Shown piece after piece: positions 22,855 to 36,037 of a DNA stretch of 64,000 bases (positions are counted from its first letter, which is position 1; each line of letters opens with the position of its first letter). The translations under genes and the position numbers were made by a program. The notes under the pieces were generated by a model. That model saw only the letters and a program-made list of their open reading frames with translations, was not told the origin of the DNA and searched no databases. Origin of the DNA: Druceiella hillmani (taxonomy: Eukaryota; Arthropoda; Insecta; Lepidoptera; Hepialidae); the NCBI GenBank assembly GCA_039881145.1, contig JAYKKI010000066.1:9187501-9251500 (forward strand), given 5' to 3'.

Positions 22855-22990
22855 TACTCGACTCGTGATCACTTAGGAATTCGATCGTCGTGTAAAAGCA
22901 TCGGGTTCAAGGCCCATTCCAACCTGATCGCTGAGTCGCTTGCGCATCGCCACTGCATCGTAGGTTGTTGGTCGACACGGCGATTCAGTG
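22855..22990. repeat. GC-richer patch, possible tRNA-derived SINE fragment
   Basis: About 130 bp with many CG steps. GGGTTCAAGGCCCATTCC at about 22904 loosely resembles a pol III B-box (GGTTCGANTCC). No A-box and no match to the SINE family at 13.5, 35.1, 45.6 and 62.6 kb could be established, so this is tentative. Confidence 0.3.
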
Positions 22991-25110
22991 ATCAGTTGAC
23001 ATTGCACAATGATTCTTAAAGAAGGAAAAAAGTGATTCTGTATTTTCTATGTACGCTGAATTATTAAGTTGCTCCACAGTTCACATAAATATAAAAATCG
23101 GTTTATCTTTATTGAAAATTCTTTTATTTAAAATTCAAATCGAATTAATATTTTCTTTCTGCATGTATTTTTTTCTTTTGAACGTGAAACGTTGATGGTA
23201 AAGTTGTTTATAAATATGCTTGTAATTGTTTGATGGGAACAGACCATAGCTTTTGAAAATTTATAAGAGCTGTCACTTACCCACACAAATGCCTAATATC
23301 TGTCGATTGTTACAGTTACCAGTATACGATAGCCTGACATTTGTCGGTTATTACTCTGACAGTTCCAACGGTTTATGGAACTATACGTATATAGTGTAAG
23401 AAGTAACTTGTTGTCTGCCCATAACAAAATCCCATGAAAGATAATTTAACATTTCTCCTTCGAATTGTAACAAAATATTTTCATTCCTTAGTCCTACTAT
23501 TTCGTTATTCGGTGTCAAAATTTCTCTTTCATATAACCAATCTTTATTGGTCACATTATTTCGGAATTCACGATAAATCTTGTTTATTAGTTCTATTCGA
23601 CTAAAACTTCAGTTATTTATCTATATTTTACGACTTATTCCAGTGTTATAACCACAAGTGTTTTTTTTTTTTAATTTTAAATTCTTGGCTATTATATTTT
23701 TAAAATTTGGACCTTAAAAAAAGTGGGATATAATTGGTTTTTCAGAATTTCCAAACAAAAACATTCAATGCCTCAATGGCAGTACACTATATAAAGTTTA
23801 CCTAGAGCATTTCCATATTATCTCTAGCCCAGTTTTGAACAGAATTAAAAGAACTCAGCATTTTTACATTTTTTCTTAATTTATTTCATGTATAATATTT
23901 TGGTACTTAAAAATATGGAAACACTTCTGCTAAATTGTCCCTTATGCAAAATTCACAAATGCGGTTACTTCTATTTTTGGCGGACATACTACTCTGTCAT
24001 GGAAATTATTTATATCCAAACTCCATCCGTTAACTGTTATTCAAATGTGCAGAAAACTGCATTATGGGAAATACTTTTCATGCAATTACTAATAGCTGCC
24101 ATGTTGCTCACGGCTTATTTGCTATTGATGCAACGGTCGAACTAATATATTTGTACTTCCTCCATGGGATTTATGTATTCAATATTTCCGAAATTGAAAA
24201 TAACTAAAATTAAAAATGATCATTGTTTTTATTTACATAAGTGAATATATAATTTATTGTTCAACTGAACTGCAAGTCTCAACGTTTATGAAGGCATTAA
24301 ACATTATTGACAAAATAGGGGAACAAACAATTATAAGGCTTTATTTTTGTAGCTTACGTGAATTTTGTGCATTTCCCATCTTTTACGCAGGGGAATGGTG
24401 GTTTTCTGGACCTCGTGAACTATTAGTCATATTTTAACAATAATATCATATAGTGTCTTATCGTTGCTTACATCAGGTATTGATCATATTGTTAAATAAT
24501 TTGCGTCTTAACTTGCGTTCCCGAGCGAGTTAAAACATGCATATGTGTGTAACTATTCTACGAAGCACACAAAGCAAAAAAATTCACCATGTATTTTTTC
24601 TTTGGTTATAACCAATGTTCGTTTATCTAATTTACTTCCAAAAATTCTTTCAATTTTGTTATATTTGTTAATAGCACTTTGTTGCGGCATTTATTTGTCA
24701 TAGTTTCATTCTAATTTGGGTTACTTGTAAAAATAAGGAAAAAATCAGGGCAAAAAAATAATACTGCATTGCAATGCGACATAACATTTATTTTTATCAG
24801 GCGTCCTAGTTAATCTAGCATCACAGGAATTGAAAAAAAATACATATGTCATAGACTGCAAACTATTCACCTGTAATCATAACTACTACTACATTTATCT
24901 ATGTTGCCTCAAAGCGTCTGGTGTTCACCACTTGACGTAAGGTCAGAGTGGATAACTTATGTTGTTGGTTATCTGATGTTTTAAATTTGACATTACATTC
25001 AGCAGAGGCATTACGATTTTCTTATCCGCACCGAACAACATCATCTGAAAAGATGAATTTTATTTCCTTATTTCATTTAAAAATGCCACTATTCAATCAT
25101 CTTTGCAACT
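22991..25110. other. No supported gene
   Basis: AT-rich. A plus-strand frame at 23888-24145 ends in a hydrophobic stretch (AAMLLTAYLLLMQRSN) vaguely reminiscent of the last membrane helix of insect chemoreceptors. Nothing upstream supports it. Confidence 0.45.
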
Positions 25111-25114
25111 CTAA

Positions 25115-25390
25115 GAGACGAGTGACTTTTGGTATTTAATATCTCTAGGGCCTGAATTTTCTGCGGTGTCTCTAAAATTTAAAAGGCTTAGAACCAATTC
25201 ACACCCATCGAGTTTGATACTCGGCATCTAAACTCGATGAGTATGAATTGGTTCTAATGTTTCTGCAGCTCTAAGAAAAGTTTTGGCACTTGGTCTCTAA
25301 ACCCTGATGGGTCTGAGTTGCTCCAATGTCTCTGTAGATCTCAAAGACTACTCGAGACTTTCTTCGGCTCCAAAAGTAACTTGCCTCCCG
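25115..25390. repeat. Diverged minisatellite, about 70-bp unit, three or more copies, with hairpin
   Basis: Recurring words are CACTTGGTCTCTAAACCCTGATGGGTCTGAG-like segments (pieces at about 25130, 25220 and 25290), GGTTCTAATGTTTCTGC / GCTCCAATGTCTCTGT and GCTCTAAG / GATCTCAA. One unit also contains an inverted copy: arms 25188-25215 and 25229-25256 (TTAGAACCAATTC..CATCGAGTTT and complement, a few mismatches) form a hairpin. Confidence 0.7.
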
Positions 25391-25949
25391 CTTTTTTATA
25401 CCATCTCGCTTCTATGTGGTCATCATATTTCTCGTTTCTAATTATTTTCATAGCTCGAGATCTGCTAGAGCTATGCGCTCAATCTTCCTTGGGTTTGCAG
25501 CGCATATGAAAATATTCAAAACTAAAAACTTAATGAAAAACTTTAAAAAACAAGACAGACATTAACTATCGTAAAAAAAGGATTTTCGTCAATAACCCAA
25601 TCGTTAATAAAAATATAAAACGCAAATCAAATACTGAAAAACACGGCAGAACAGAGAAAAATTTTCAAAGGAAAAGAACTTTTGGTAAAAATCAAACCTT
25701 TACAAAAATATTAATAAAGAAATTGACTTCAGTAATTTTTACTCATCAGAAAACTGTTAAGTAATTTTAAAAACTGTTAAATAAATGAAAGCCTATTGAA
25801 ATAAAAACATCGTAACTGGTTAAGTTATAGTTAAGTTGCAAAGAAACCAAACAGAATAAAAATATATTTGGATACTCGTACTAAACTAAACAATGATCTG
25901 AAATTTGGTGCATCGTAAAATTCTCTATAAGCTCATATGTAAGGCAACG

Positions 25950-26075
25950 ATGTCTACCCTCGCTTGCCTATTTGCTCGGGTAGCCATAACTTGTGATATA
26001 CTCAATTCTCGTCTCGTTTTACCGAACTTCGCGGCGCTGATGCCGCGGCGAAGCAAAACCCACACTGGGCCGATG
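25950..26075. other. GC-rich patch of unknown nature
   Basis: Contains CTTCGCGGCGCTGATGCCGC and a short inverted repeat TACCC..GGGTA at about 25957-25985. A 60-codon plus-strand frame crosses it without recognisable motif. It may be a SINE or gene fragment. Confidence 0.3.
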
Positions 26076-26079
26076 TTAA

Positions 26080-28300
26080 TTGATTAATTTGATTATTATT
26101 GTTATGAAAACTACACGTTAATTGTGCAATAAATTTTACTGTTTGTATTAAGTTAGTATCCACTAATATTCACGAAATTCAAAATTAATTAGTATTAAGT
26201 AATTTTTATTAAAACTTGTTAGTAAGATTTTTATATTATGATGATTCATATATTTTATAAATAGAAGATATGTACAATAATGAACATTGATTTGCGGGTG
26301 ACGATAGCCATGATATCTCTGTATTGTCATCAGCTTAGCGGTTAAGCAGTGTAGAATATAGCTTAGAAAAAAAATATTTGGCTCTTTCGGATTTAAAAAT
26401 AACCTACGACCATCTTCGGAATGAAAGTCACCTCTTTGCAAAATTTATCAGGATTGTTTTAGCAATTTAAACGTGAAAACGTAATAAATAGACCCATACT
26501 TTCGCATTATTAATATTAGTATGGATATAATATTATCCCTTCATTCAGATAAGAGTACTTAGTCAATTGATGATAATTTAAAAAATTACTTTTCTTTGCA
26601 TCCGTAGCCAAAAAGACAAAAGAATCAAGAGTTTTAGCATTCTTCCTCTAATTAAATTTATACTATCCAATCCTTCGACAATGAAAACCTACAGCACTAT
26701 TTTGCACATATTAAAAGAAGGCACCTGTCGCGTCTGTCTGTATATTTATGCATTTTTAATGAATATTGAGAAATAGTGTTTCCAATAATGAATAAATTCA
26801 GTCACGATGACAGTTTGAAGAGGTATAATATATTATATATTTCTTAATAATTATCCAATTTATGACAATAAAAGTCGATGAAGCTGAAAAAAAGCATTCG
26901 TTGGAGAAGTATTTTGGCGTACGCTGCTTAAATCGTTGGAGATATATGGAAAGTATATATGGCAACATAATTCTTCTCATAAAAATTTCTGTAATAGAAT
27001 TTGTGGTAGCATGTGTGTATAAATTATATAAAATTAAAAATAAATATTTTCCTTTTTAAAAAAAACTAATTTTTCAAATTGACATTCTAGAGTTTATTTT
27101 ACGTTACTCTCTTAATTATTATCGAATTAAACTTAATTATGATATCCTTTATATTGTAAAGCTAAAATTTTATTTTTCTGTCGTAGCTTCCCAATGAATA
27201 GTTTTATGTAGCAAAAATATAATCTGTATTATTCGCATGTTGAGCATTATCATAACAACAACATAAAATTATACGAAACCGAAGTCCAATATGTTTTAAT
27301 GTGCTGTATAAAGAAGAAGCAGTTTAGGAAAAAAATATTTTTTTATCTACCAGTGCGTAGCCAAGCCAGTTCGCTAATCTTGTTATATTTTTTGTCTGCC
27401 TGGCAATCAGAAAATGATAAAAACCTCTGGTGAGTTTACTTTCCTGGGAGATCATAAAAATTCCTCTACTACACATGTTATTACCCCAAGTTTTTCTTTG
27501 TCTGTTTTCATGTTATTCATCGTAGAAAATTTATACTTAATGGATATATTATGTGCTCAGAATTTTATTTTGTAGGAAAATAACTGTTGCTACTAGCGTT
27601 CTTTCTTTACCACCCTTATCAAACTATACTCTAATAATATTGATTTACTAAGTATATTATTATACGGGTATATTAGTGGAAAACTGTTCATGTAATTATA
27701 CAAATGGTAATAATTAAAGGTTTGTAACAAAAATACGGTAATAATTAAAAGTTATTAAAATCGATAAATTTGGACGCGGCTGGTGCGTAAAAAACCGAAT
27801 TTTATTTTCTCCGCATAATTATTTTGAAAAAAAAAACAGAAATATGACGATAAAACAGCAAGAGGTGAGTCCGGTTCGTGTATCGAAGGTTTCGTGCCTA
27901 ATTTTAAGTGAAATTACTTAATTACCATTAATAATTATTCAACAATACTCAGTATAATAATGAAATAGGAAGGATGTTATAATGAATATCCCAAAAATTA
28001 TAAAGTCCACAATCATCATTACAGTTCCCCTGCCAGTTTTGTGTAGTTGCGTAGGCTTCTAAAACTCTGTTTTTTTATGATTTTAGGCTCGCTACTTTGG
28101 GAAAAAATTGAGGAACATATTTTTCAGTGTACGCCTAAAATTATAATAGTTTTAACGAAATTAGAATAATATTTGCCTTCTCTAATAACCGACCGAACGC
28201 AAGCCTGGCTAACGTATCAATGGTTTGCACCTCGTTTAAACTGAAATTACGTTATTTATTATGAGACTTCATAGCGCAAAAAGTAATTAATAATATATAA
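26080..28300. other. No gene seen
   Basis: AT-rich, with chance frames of 60-92 codons on both strands (26163-26441, 26798-27059). No domain recognised. Confidence 0.5.
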
Positions 28301-28310
28301 TGTTTATTTA

Positions 28311-28601
28311 CAACTAAATGAAACTAAATGATGTTGTATTATGTTTACTTTATGTAAATTCTTAACCACGGACTAGCGTTCGTTGTATGACAACATTTTC
28401 ACGTGGCAATTTCTTAAGATTTACTCTATTGAAAATCTTTACATATGACCCAACTGAAGATGTTGTCATACAACAAAACCTAGGCCATGGTCAAGAATTT
28501 AAATAAAGTAGAAATAATACTACATCACGTAGTTTCAGTTAGTTGTGAATAGAAATGAAGGGACAATTAATTTCTGCAAAATTAAAGCCAAATGCATTCA
28601 A
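28311..28601 (+). mobile_element. Hairpin element, copy C (most diverged full copy)
   Basis: Left arm from CAACTAAATGAAACTAAATG, right arm from about 28434 to 28547, then a tail ending AAATGCATTCAA followed by TA. Both arms share the private variant TATGACAACA, absent from all other copies. An insertion (AGAAATGAAGGGAC-like) lies in the tail region. No flanking duplication is recognisable, consistent with greater age. Confidence 0.92.
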
Positions 28602-28757
28602 TACTTTAATAATACTTAATAAAATTATACAGGGGAAATGTTGTATTGTCATAAATATCTCAAAAATATTGAAATCTGGAGTCATCATTCTAGTTTTCTT
28701 ATTAGGTTTGTAAAAAGCTAGTCTTTTTATATTTGAAGTAGTTTCAAATATGAGGGA

Positions 28758-28828
28758 GAGGGAGTGTATTTGTTACTCACATTATTTACAATACCTGTGA
28801 ATAATGTGAGTAAAAAATACACTCCCTC
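28758..28828. repeat. 29-bp hairpin, two mismatches
   Basis: Arms 28758-28786 and 28800-28828 (GAGGGAGTGTATT..ACTCACATTATT and complement) surround a 13-nt loop. An extra GAGGGAGAGG / CCTCTCCCTC pair just outside may extend it. Confidence 0.93.
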
Positions 28829-28829
28829 T

Positions 28830-30190
28830 CGCTCATTCCTCTCCCTCATCGGGGATGTGTTATCTACAATAATCAAGAATGAAAATTTTAGGACCTTTTC
28901 ATCCTAGACAATTGTAGCCATATCCCACATTATCTGAGGAATGGTAATATTCCACATTACATGTAAAATTTTGTTTCTAACTAGCACTTGAATTTCAATT
29001 CAAAATTTCCCTTTAAATATTTTTAAGTGTTTACTATATAGATATATGCTTTCTTATTTTACCAGTTTCTACAAGTTAAATTTAAATTTCAAGTAACCAA
29101 ATCAGTCTTATTACATTGGGTACATTCAATCTAAAAGATCATATTGTATCAAATTAAAAGTATTAATATTTCACTCTTAAATATCATTAGAAAATAAGGT
29201 CTGTAGGATAAAATTATGATACCGTACTAACAAAATTATGAAATCGATGTTATAATATGATATTTTGTATATTTTTATGTCACTTTTCAAATTCAAAATC
29301 CTCACAAATTTGTTCATATCTTTATTATATTTTATTTATTTCCATCCAATAAAAATTTAAAAAATGTACTTGAACCCAATTTGTTCTCGGTGTAAATGAG
29401 AAATTTAGTTCAAGTCGTTTAAAATTGTTTGCTTTAAAATAATAAAAGGAAGATTTTATTAGACAGGGCTTTTATTTAAATGTAATAAATTAAAACATCG
29501 AAACAGGTAAATGCCACTGCATTTACCTGCTTATTGAAGAAGAGAATTAACTTAAATAAAGTAAACGGCTCAATCTTTTTCTGTGTTATATCTGAAAAAT
29601 AAAGTGTGTTGCAATAATTCCTCTAGAGATTAGCCATTGAAATCTGTTTTAGCAATAAATCAGTTACCTTGTTTGGAACGAAGTAAATGAATGACGTCTT
29701 ATTTTCAAATTACATACAGTGATGTATTTTCAGTATCACAATACATCTGTAGCATCATATCTCACCATTGTTGCAAGTCATCAAGTTTTTATAGTATTAT
29801 ATTGAGAACAGAATTTGAAAAGAGATTTGATACAGACAGGTATTAATATTTTTTCTGTATCTCAAGTCAATGTAAGACATGAAAAATTTAATCGAGTTTT
29901 ACATACAGCACCAAAATCAAATTGAAAATAATAAAACCAGCATAATATCAGTGTTGATAAAGTCTAGGAAAGTTGGGAGAAAAGAGGTGCAGAAAGAATC
30001 TCTGCATATCATTCAGCATAACTTATGTTAGACAATGGTACATCTATCGTCGATTTTTAAATCCAAAGCGTGAGAATATATACTTGGATTTATATTTTAG
30101 TGTTTGGTTGCAAATACAGTAAATATTTCTACCTGATAGTCAGTTTTGTATGGAGGTCGTAACAGAAAATTGTTTTCATTTTTAAAATAT
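28830..30190. other. No gene seen
   Basis: AT-rich. Contains one small perfect hairpin at 29504-29529 (CAGGTAAATGC, CACT loop, complement). Confidence 0.55.
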
Positions 30191-30258
30191 AGTTCAAGTC
30201 ATCAGCAACAATTGGTCATAGCATAGTTCAAGTCATCAGCAACAATTGCTCATGGCAC
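30191..30258. repeat. 34-bp tandem repeat, two units
   Basis: AGTTCAAGTCATCAGCAACA begins both units (30191 and 30225). The units differ at about three positions. Confidence 0.95.
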
Positions 30259-30259
30259 G

Positions 30260-31465
30260 GTTGCGCTTGCTTATATACATAATCGGTCAAGTGCCAGTGT
30301 GGCTCATTCCATTTTTCACTTGAAGTGAAATTGTATTGTTTTTCATAACTAATATAGACTTTTATGTGAAATAAGTATTAAATAAGGTCTAATAAATTTA
30401 TATGAATATCGAGGGGTCGAATTTATATGTTATGGCAAAGGTTTCAAATACTATGGCATCTAAAATAATATTTTTTTCGAAATCTTTGTGTAAGCTTCTA
30501 GAATCCCTATTTTGTAATAATATTAAATTCAATACTTTTGGCTATAAGAGAAGGGAATATATTTTTTGCCATTTTTATTTTAATATATCTCTCAAGACAC
30601 ATGATCTAATATTATGAAAAAATATTTTAATTTCTGCTTTATAGACCACTTCAAGCGAAATTTTACACCAAATACAGTGTTCATAATTTTTAATCACGAG
30701 TTTAATTTTCTCTTCCCATTTCAAAATGTCCTTAAAAATTATTTTGTGTGGTAGCTATTGATGTATGTGCAGACTAATATGGTTTATTAATGTGGCAAAT
30801 GTCAAGTCACAGTGTGCTTCTAAGTTATTTCTAATAAAAGACGGCTTAGTAATCTAAGTGATGATATTGTAAGGTTTTCATTTCAACTTTTGACAAAACA
30901 AATTCAATTTCTAATGCCGGGTAGCTGCGCTCACTTTTCCTACCAAACGGCGACGTCCACATATTTTTCAAGTACAAAATAATCTAGAAGAAGGCTTTTC
31001 CAAATATCTGAACACGAACCAACCTTTAATAATAAAGTACGAGGATAAAGTCAGCATGCGGTAAAAGATGGCTACAACCCGCGTATCGCAACGCTTCGAT
31101 TCGAATGCAGTACTATTCTAATACATTATTTTGATATTATGCTGACAATAGTCCAAAATTACAATCATGGAGGTAAGAATTTAAGAAGTGGGTAACGTCC
31201 ATATTTTGTGTGTAGAAAGTCTGTCAGTTTTGGCATAATTTTTGTATGCGAACACATATCGCATCTAGTTATATCTTGACGTCAGTTGAGCTGAGACACT
31301 ACCTCTTTATTAAATATATTTATTTTTATTGGAAAAAGTTATTTCTATGTCAATCATTGCAAAAACTATTGCGGGAAGATATCTGAGCTTAACATGGATA
31401 AGAATAATTTTATTTATTTTTTGTATACTCGGGAAATAACAATCAGCATATATTACTCGCATATT
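30260..31465. other. No gene seen
   Basis: Mostly AT-rich. A slightly GC-richer part at 30910-31110 includes CGCTTCGATTCGAATGC, which might be a degenerate pol III B-box. Too weak to call. Confidence 0.5.
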
Positions 31466-31467
31466 AT

Positions 31468-31528
31468 TCACTGCGATTTGAAATTAATTATATGTTAAGT
31501 ACATATAATTAATTTCAAATCGCAGTGA
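31468..31528. repeat. Perfect 28-bp palindrome, 5-nt loop
   Basis: Arms 31468-31495 and 31501-31528 (TCACTGCGATTTGAAATTAA, then TTATATGT, and complement) are exact around TAAGT. No related sequence was noticed elsewhere in the window. Confidence 0.98.
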
Positions 31529-31741
31529 CATAAGGGTATTTTAATTTATTTTTTAACTAAAATTCGGCACTTCTCATTGTAATAAAGTTATAAGAAAGTT
31601 TTTTATTATGAATGAATTGTTATTGTGTTATTTTTGAAATAGGGAATGGTTTAAATGGTTTATTAGTAGTATTAATTATTTTTCCAAATAATCAGTTTAA
31701 AGCTATATACAATCATATTGAAATTGCAAATATTAGTTTAT

Positions 31742-31790
31742 TAAATATTGAGTTGACTTGAGGTTAATTTTGTAGAAATTCATTACATAG
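31742..31790 (-). mobile_element. Solo tail end of the hairpin element
   Basis: TAAATATTGAG followed by GGTTAATTTTGTAGAAATTC and ATTA matches the tail end of the hairpin family (as at 43163-43203). The similarity stops before the arm begins. It is either a truncated insertion or a deletion derivative. Confidence 0.6.
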
Positions 31791-34120
31791 AAAACTAATA
31801 CGAATAACAATATCATTCAGCACAACTTTATTATGATTGTAAGAAATATTTTTCAATAATATAAATGTCAATTGAACCTATTTAATAATTGGTTAATATG
31901 AAGTTATGGTGGCCATTATACATTTCCAATGCATTTGCAGTGATTCTGAAAAATGAAAAAAAATGTAAAATTTTAAAATATTTTCATGAAAAGGATTTAA
32001 ATTTCTTGAAAAGAGATCGTTTTATGAAAAAATAATCTTTATCGTACGTATAATGATTCGGTAAAAAAAATTTTAAACTTATTCATGTTTTTCAGTTTTG
32101 TAAAACTTGTCGTCGGATTAAATATTCCACTGGTCTTCTATTGAAATGAAATATTTCATTACACGTGGAACATGTTCTTGGGATTCTTGATATAATTATA
32201 AATACCTTTAGTAATGTTCGTAGCTAAGGAAGAAGTAATAGGCGGACTTAATAATTAATGTTTAAGATGAAAAAATATTTCGCGGAGAACAATTTCTTTT
32301 GGAATTCTTCTAAATTTATTTAAAATTTTGAATTTTATGACTATGTTTTATAAACTGTTTTGTATTAAGTGTATTATAAAAATAATTCTACTGATATGTT
32401 ATAAGTTGTAATACATTATAATATAACCGTTTTAACAGCACTAAGTTCTGCTTCTATTTTTACAATTTTGCTTTCACGGTACACGGTTTTGTGTACATGG
32501 TCGCTATAACTAAAACTTATCATAAATTTTGGGGTAATTTAAACTAAAGACATATATCAATTAATACATCAGCAACTAGATTAATACACAACCGAAATAA
32601 CAATTAATTATAATATTTGTAGCAAGACCGAAATTTTCACATCAATTTTCATAGATTTAGGAGGTTAAACGTAGTAATCATATTTTAGGCAAGCAACACA
32701 AAGTTTTGTCGAGTTATCTCGAACGGATTACTTAATTCCTTTGTTTGCTTTTCTAACGTGTATGGTGTGTGATATTTTATAGTTATTGAGTATTCTTTAA
32801 CAGTTTTATAATTTGCCATTCAGTAATATATTAAGTGGTTGATGAAGACACATTTTTGCTATCATCTATAACTCCTCTTCGAAGATCGACTATTTAATTT
32901 GTAGTAATGAGGGCGAAATAAAAACCCGTGTCAGCGACATATGTTGTATATTAACTAGACACTTATTATTCGAATAAATATATATTAGGACAAGTAAACC
33001 AATAGTTTCCGAATTGAAAATCGTTACTTTCGACATAAAGTATGCTATCGAATTATAAGTAAATTATGGTACCAAAAGAATGTAATAAAAGTAAATATTG
33101 CTAGAGCAATAGCACGAGAATCACTTAAAACAAAAATTTAGTTTTTTACTTAATTACTTGGTGAAATTTTCATAAAAAGTCTATTGCGTTAACTGAAATT
33201 TGTATTCAAAGAATATAGATATTTATGAGAGTATATAAAAATGAATGTATAATAGAGATAATAGAAGAGGGTCAAAGCACAGAACAATTTTTAACTCCGT
33301 GTCAAAATTACAAACAAAAAAAAACAAATTTAAAATCCAATTTAACAACACGTGAATATATGTAATATCCATAAGATTTAAAAGCATTTTTAATATTAAA
33401 AAGATACATATTTTATTAATAAAGAAGTATAGATATTAAAACAGAAAAATTAGTTTAATAAATTTCCGGATTCTGGAATAACGTGTTCCAAACTAAAATA
33501 CAGGGAAAAGGAACCATGACAAGATGGCAGTTCTTCACAGAACACAAAAGATTGTGAGCTATGATGTTATTTAGTACACATGGATAAGTAAAGATTTTAG
33601 AAGAGTGGTTATCTTATAATATCCTTATCGATATCTAAATATTTAGCTAATTATTTCGAATCTCGAGTGCGTTAAAATTAGTATTGCTAGCCAGTTTGAT
33701 TTATGTCAGATAATAATTTCCTAAAATATGTAAAAACACTTATTCGCTTGTTTTTTAGTGTCTAAAATAAAGCTTATGTTAATTTTAAAATACGTCAATA
33801 TTTTAAATACTTTAAGAAAAAACATTATTTGGTATCATATTTTTATGGCTACGTGGGTTTATGAAAGCGAATCCAATTGAAATTCTTCATGGGTGTTTAT
33901 ATTCACATATCACTCGCAATGAAATATTGCGTAAATAAATGTTGTTAATAAATGTTTAATTAAATACATCAATGGGTAGAAATATTAATAAAAAACACTA
34001 CAAGAACTATTTTGCTTTAGCCATTATATTTCAGTGTATATATCTTCTTAATTAAGACAGTCTTATTTTCCGAAAGATGGGCAAATTTAGTAAATTAACG
34101 TCATAGATTTTTTTTAGACG
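31791..34120. other. No gene seen
   Basis: AT-rich spacer. Only a short palindrome (AATGAAATATTTCATT near 32143) stands out. Confidence 0.55.
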
Positions 34121-34172
34121 AGTTGCTCATGGCCCTGTCCTCATAGACTCCTAGCTGAATTGTCCTCGTTCA

Positions 34173-34358
34173 TTACACTCGATCAATGAAACTGAGTAAC
34201 GCACGCTCCATATTGGCTGGATGTCCATCAATCACATATATTAATAATATCCCTGGGTTTTTCCGCGGTTTCAAAGGCCCATTAAGTCGTTGACCCCGGT
34301 TGAAGTCATTAGATAACAGTCTTTGTAAGAAATCAAGCCAAGAAGTGTCTGATTTCAA
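34173..34358 (-). other. Unrecognised 61-codon frame in a GC-richer patch
   Basis: Minus-strand frame containing NDFNRGQRLNGPLKPRKN and LLIYVIDGHPANMERALL. Composition is more balanced than the surrounding AT-rich DNA, so it may be a fragment of a transposon or gene. I recognise no family and no conserved motif. Confidence 0.2.
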
Positions 34359-34359
34359 A

Positions 34360-35040
34360 TATGCAAAGATAAATTGTGAATTGGTTCATATAATAAATAG
34401 CACCCCAGACAAATACCTCAGGCTGATAATAGATTCCGATTAATAAACACGGGGTGACGCTATGTTGAAGTTTTAATTTTCTTTTAATTTTTATCGTTTG
34501 GTTACAATTTTGTTGAAAGGATAAATAAACTTCTAATGAGGAAAAAATCGATAATTTTAGGATGAAAACCGTACAGCCAAGTGATAAATTGGTGAGCAGT
34601 TTCCGGAAAAATTTAAAAATTATGCTTTTATCATTTTAACCGTCATTAAAATGACTATCATCTCCATTTATGGCCGTTACGAAACTAAATAATTTTATTC
34701 TTGAAATCAAAACATGTCAAGTATAAACCTGCAATGTATATCAGTGTCGTTATTTAAAAAAAAAAGAAATAATTTCATCCGCGGCATTTAAAGTCGCTGT
34801 GGAGATTATTGCTCTTAAAATCTTCGTATAGTAACTTTTCTTCCATTTCAGGAAATGCTGGCAAGGACTAAAGAAATATAAAGAATAAACATGAAAGTAA
34901 GGCTCGGAATTGCTTTTAGTTTCATATTTTGAAATAACTATGGGGTTACAATAGCGAATGACACCAAATAAATACATAAAAAGTATAAAGGTATCAAATT
35001 ACACCATGAAAGAATATTTTTTTTATATTTACACACCTCA
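34360..35040. other. No gene seen
   Basis: AT-rich spacer upstream of the SINE and polypurine tract. Confidence 0.55.
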
Positions 35041-35044
35041 CTAT

Positions 35045-35190
35045 ACAATAAAACTAAAATATATGGAAGACTTGTTGTTAGGAGAGCAATATATTACAGC
35101 CGATCAGAATATCGGTCCATCCTCGCGCAAGAGAACGGCCGGGAATCAAACCCGAAGACCCCACGGTGCGTCGTCCCGTCAAATTCCGTA
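35045..35190 (-). mobile_element. tRNA-derived SINE, copy 2 (minus strand)
   Basis: On the minus strand it reads GGGTTTGATTCCCGGCCG (a near-perfect B-box, plus-strand 35141-35153), then a body with GAGGATGGACCGATATTC and TATTGCTCTCCTAACAACAA, and an AT-rich tail. It matches copies at 13.5, 45.6 and 62.6 kb. Its 5' side abuts the polypurine tract starting at 35225. Confidence 0.85.
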
Positions 35191-35224
35191 AGTCTGGAAT
35201 CAACTCAACATATAACAGCGCCGA

Positions 35225-35890
35225 CATATAAGAGGGTAGAGAAAGAGGAAGGAGGAAAGGGGAATGGGGAGAGGGGCGGGTAGGGGATGGCAAGGGGAAG
35301 GGGACGGTGAAGGGGAAGGTGTTGGTGTGGGGGAGGGGGAGGAGTAGAGCGAGTGGGAGGGGAGGGGTGGGGCGAGTGAGAGGGGGGAGGGGAGTAGGGG
35401 GGAAGGTGAAGGGTAGTAGAGGGGGAGGGGAAGGAGAGAAGAGGGGAAGGACGAGGTGAGGGGGAGCGGGAGGGGAAGGAGTGGTGAGAAGGGCGGGGAA
35501 GGGTATGTAAAGGGGAAGTGGAAGGTAAGGGAAAGGAAAGGTAAGAGCAAGGTTGAGGGGAAGGGAAGAGAGAGCAGAAGGGAAGGGGGAACTGGAGAGG
35601 AGAAGGCGAAGGAAAACGGACGGGGAAAGGGAAGGGGAAGAGGAGACTGGGAAGGGTGTGGTGAGGGTGTGAAGGGGTGGGTTAGGGGAGGTCGGGGAAG
35701 GGGTATTTGAAAAGGGTTGGGGAGGGGGAGGTGAAGATGAGGAGTGGGGAAGGCGAAGGGGAACTGGACGGCGAACGCAAGGCAAACGCGAAGGGGAACG
35801 CGAAGGAGAACGCGTAGGCGAATGCGGAAGACGAGACCGAAAAAGAAAGCAAAGGCAAAGGGGAAGGGATAGGGAAGGAGAAGAAAATCT
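35225..35890. repeat. 0.67-kb polypurine (GGGGAA-rich) tract
   Basis: The plus strand is almost entirely G and A, with many runs of four or more G (GGGGAAGGGGAA, GGGGGAGGGGGAGG and so on). Scattered T and C occur, and there is no strict unit. The tract is the only long GC-rich DNA in the window. Because each strand nearly lacks one base needed for stop codons, long frames of 84-279 codons open in several frames; they encode only GRGKG-like or S/P/L/F-rich low-complexity sequence and are not genes. The sequence could form intramolecular triplex or G-quadruplex structures and is likely an expanded simple repeat. Confidence 0.97.
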
Positions 35891-35976
35891 AATACTAAAT
35901 CTGATACCATGAAACAAACAATTTCATGTTCCTATGGGAAACCAGAAACACACTGAGCATCGGTCGGTCTCCTGGT

Positions 35977-35979
<3 letters not shown>

Positions 35980-36037
<58 letters not shown>

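Noticed and set aside
23888..24145. Frame ending in a hydrophobic segment reminiscent of an insect gustatory receptor C-terminus
   Set aside because: The TYxxxxxQF-type signature is not really met, and no upstream exons or membrane segments support it.
35078..35917. Long frames of 279, 236 and 84 codons across the polypurine tract
   Set aside because: A nearly G/A-only strand rarely makes stop codons in any frame; the products are S/P/L/F-rich or G/R/K-rich low complexity without domains.
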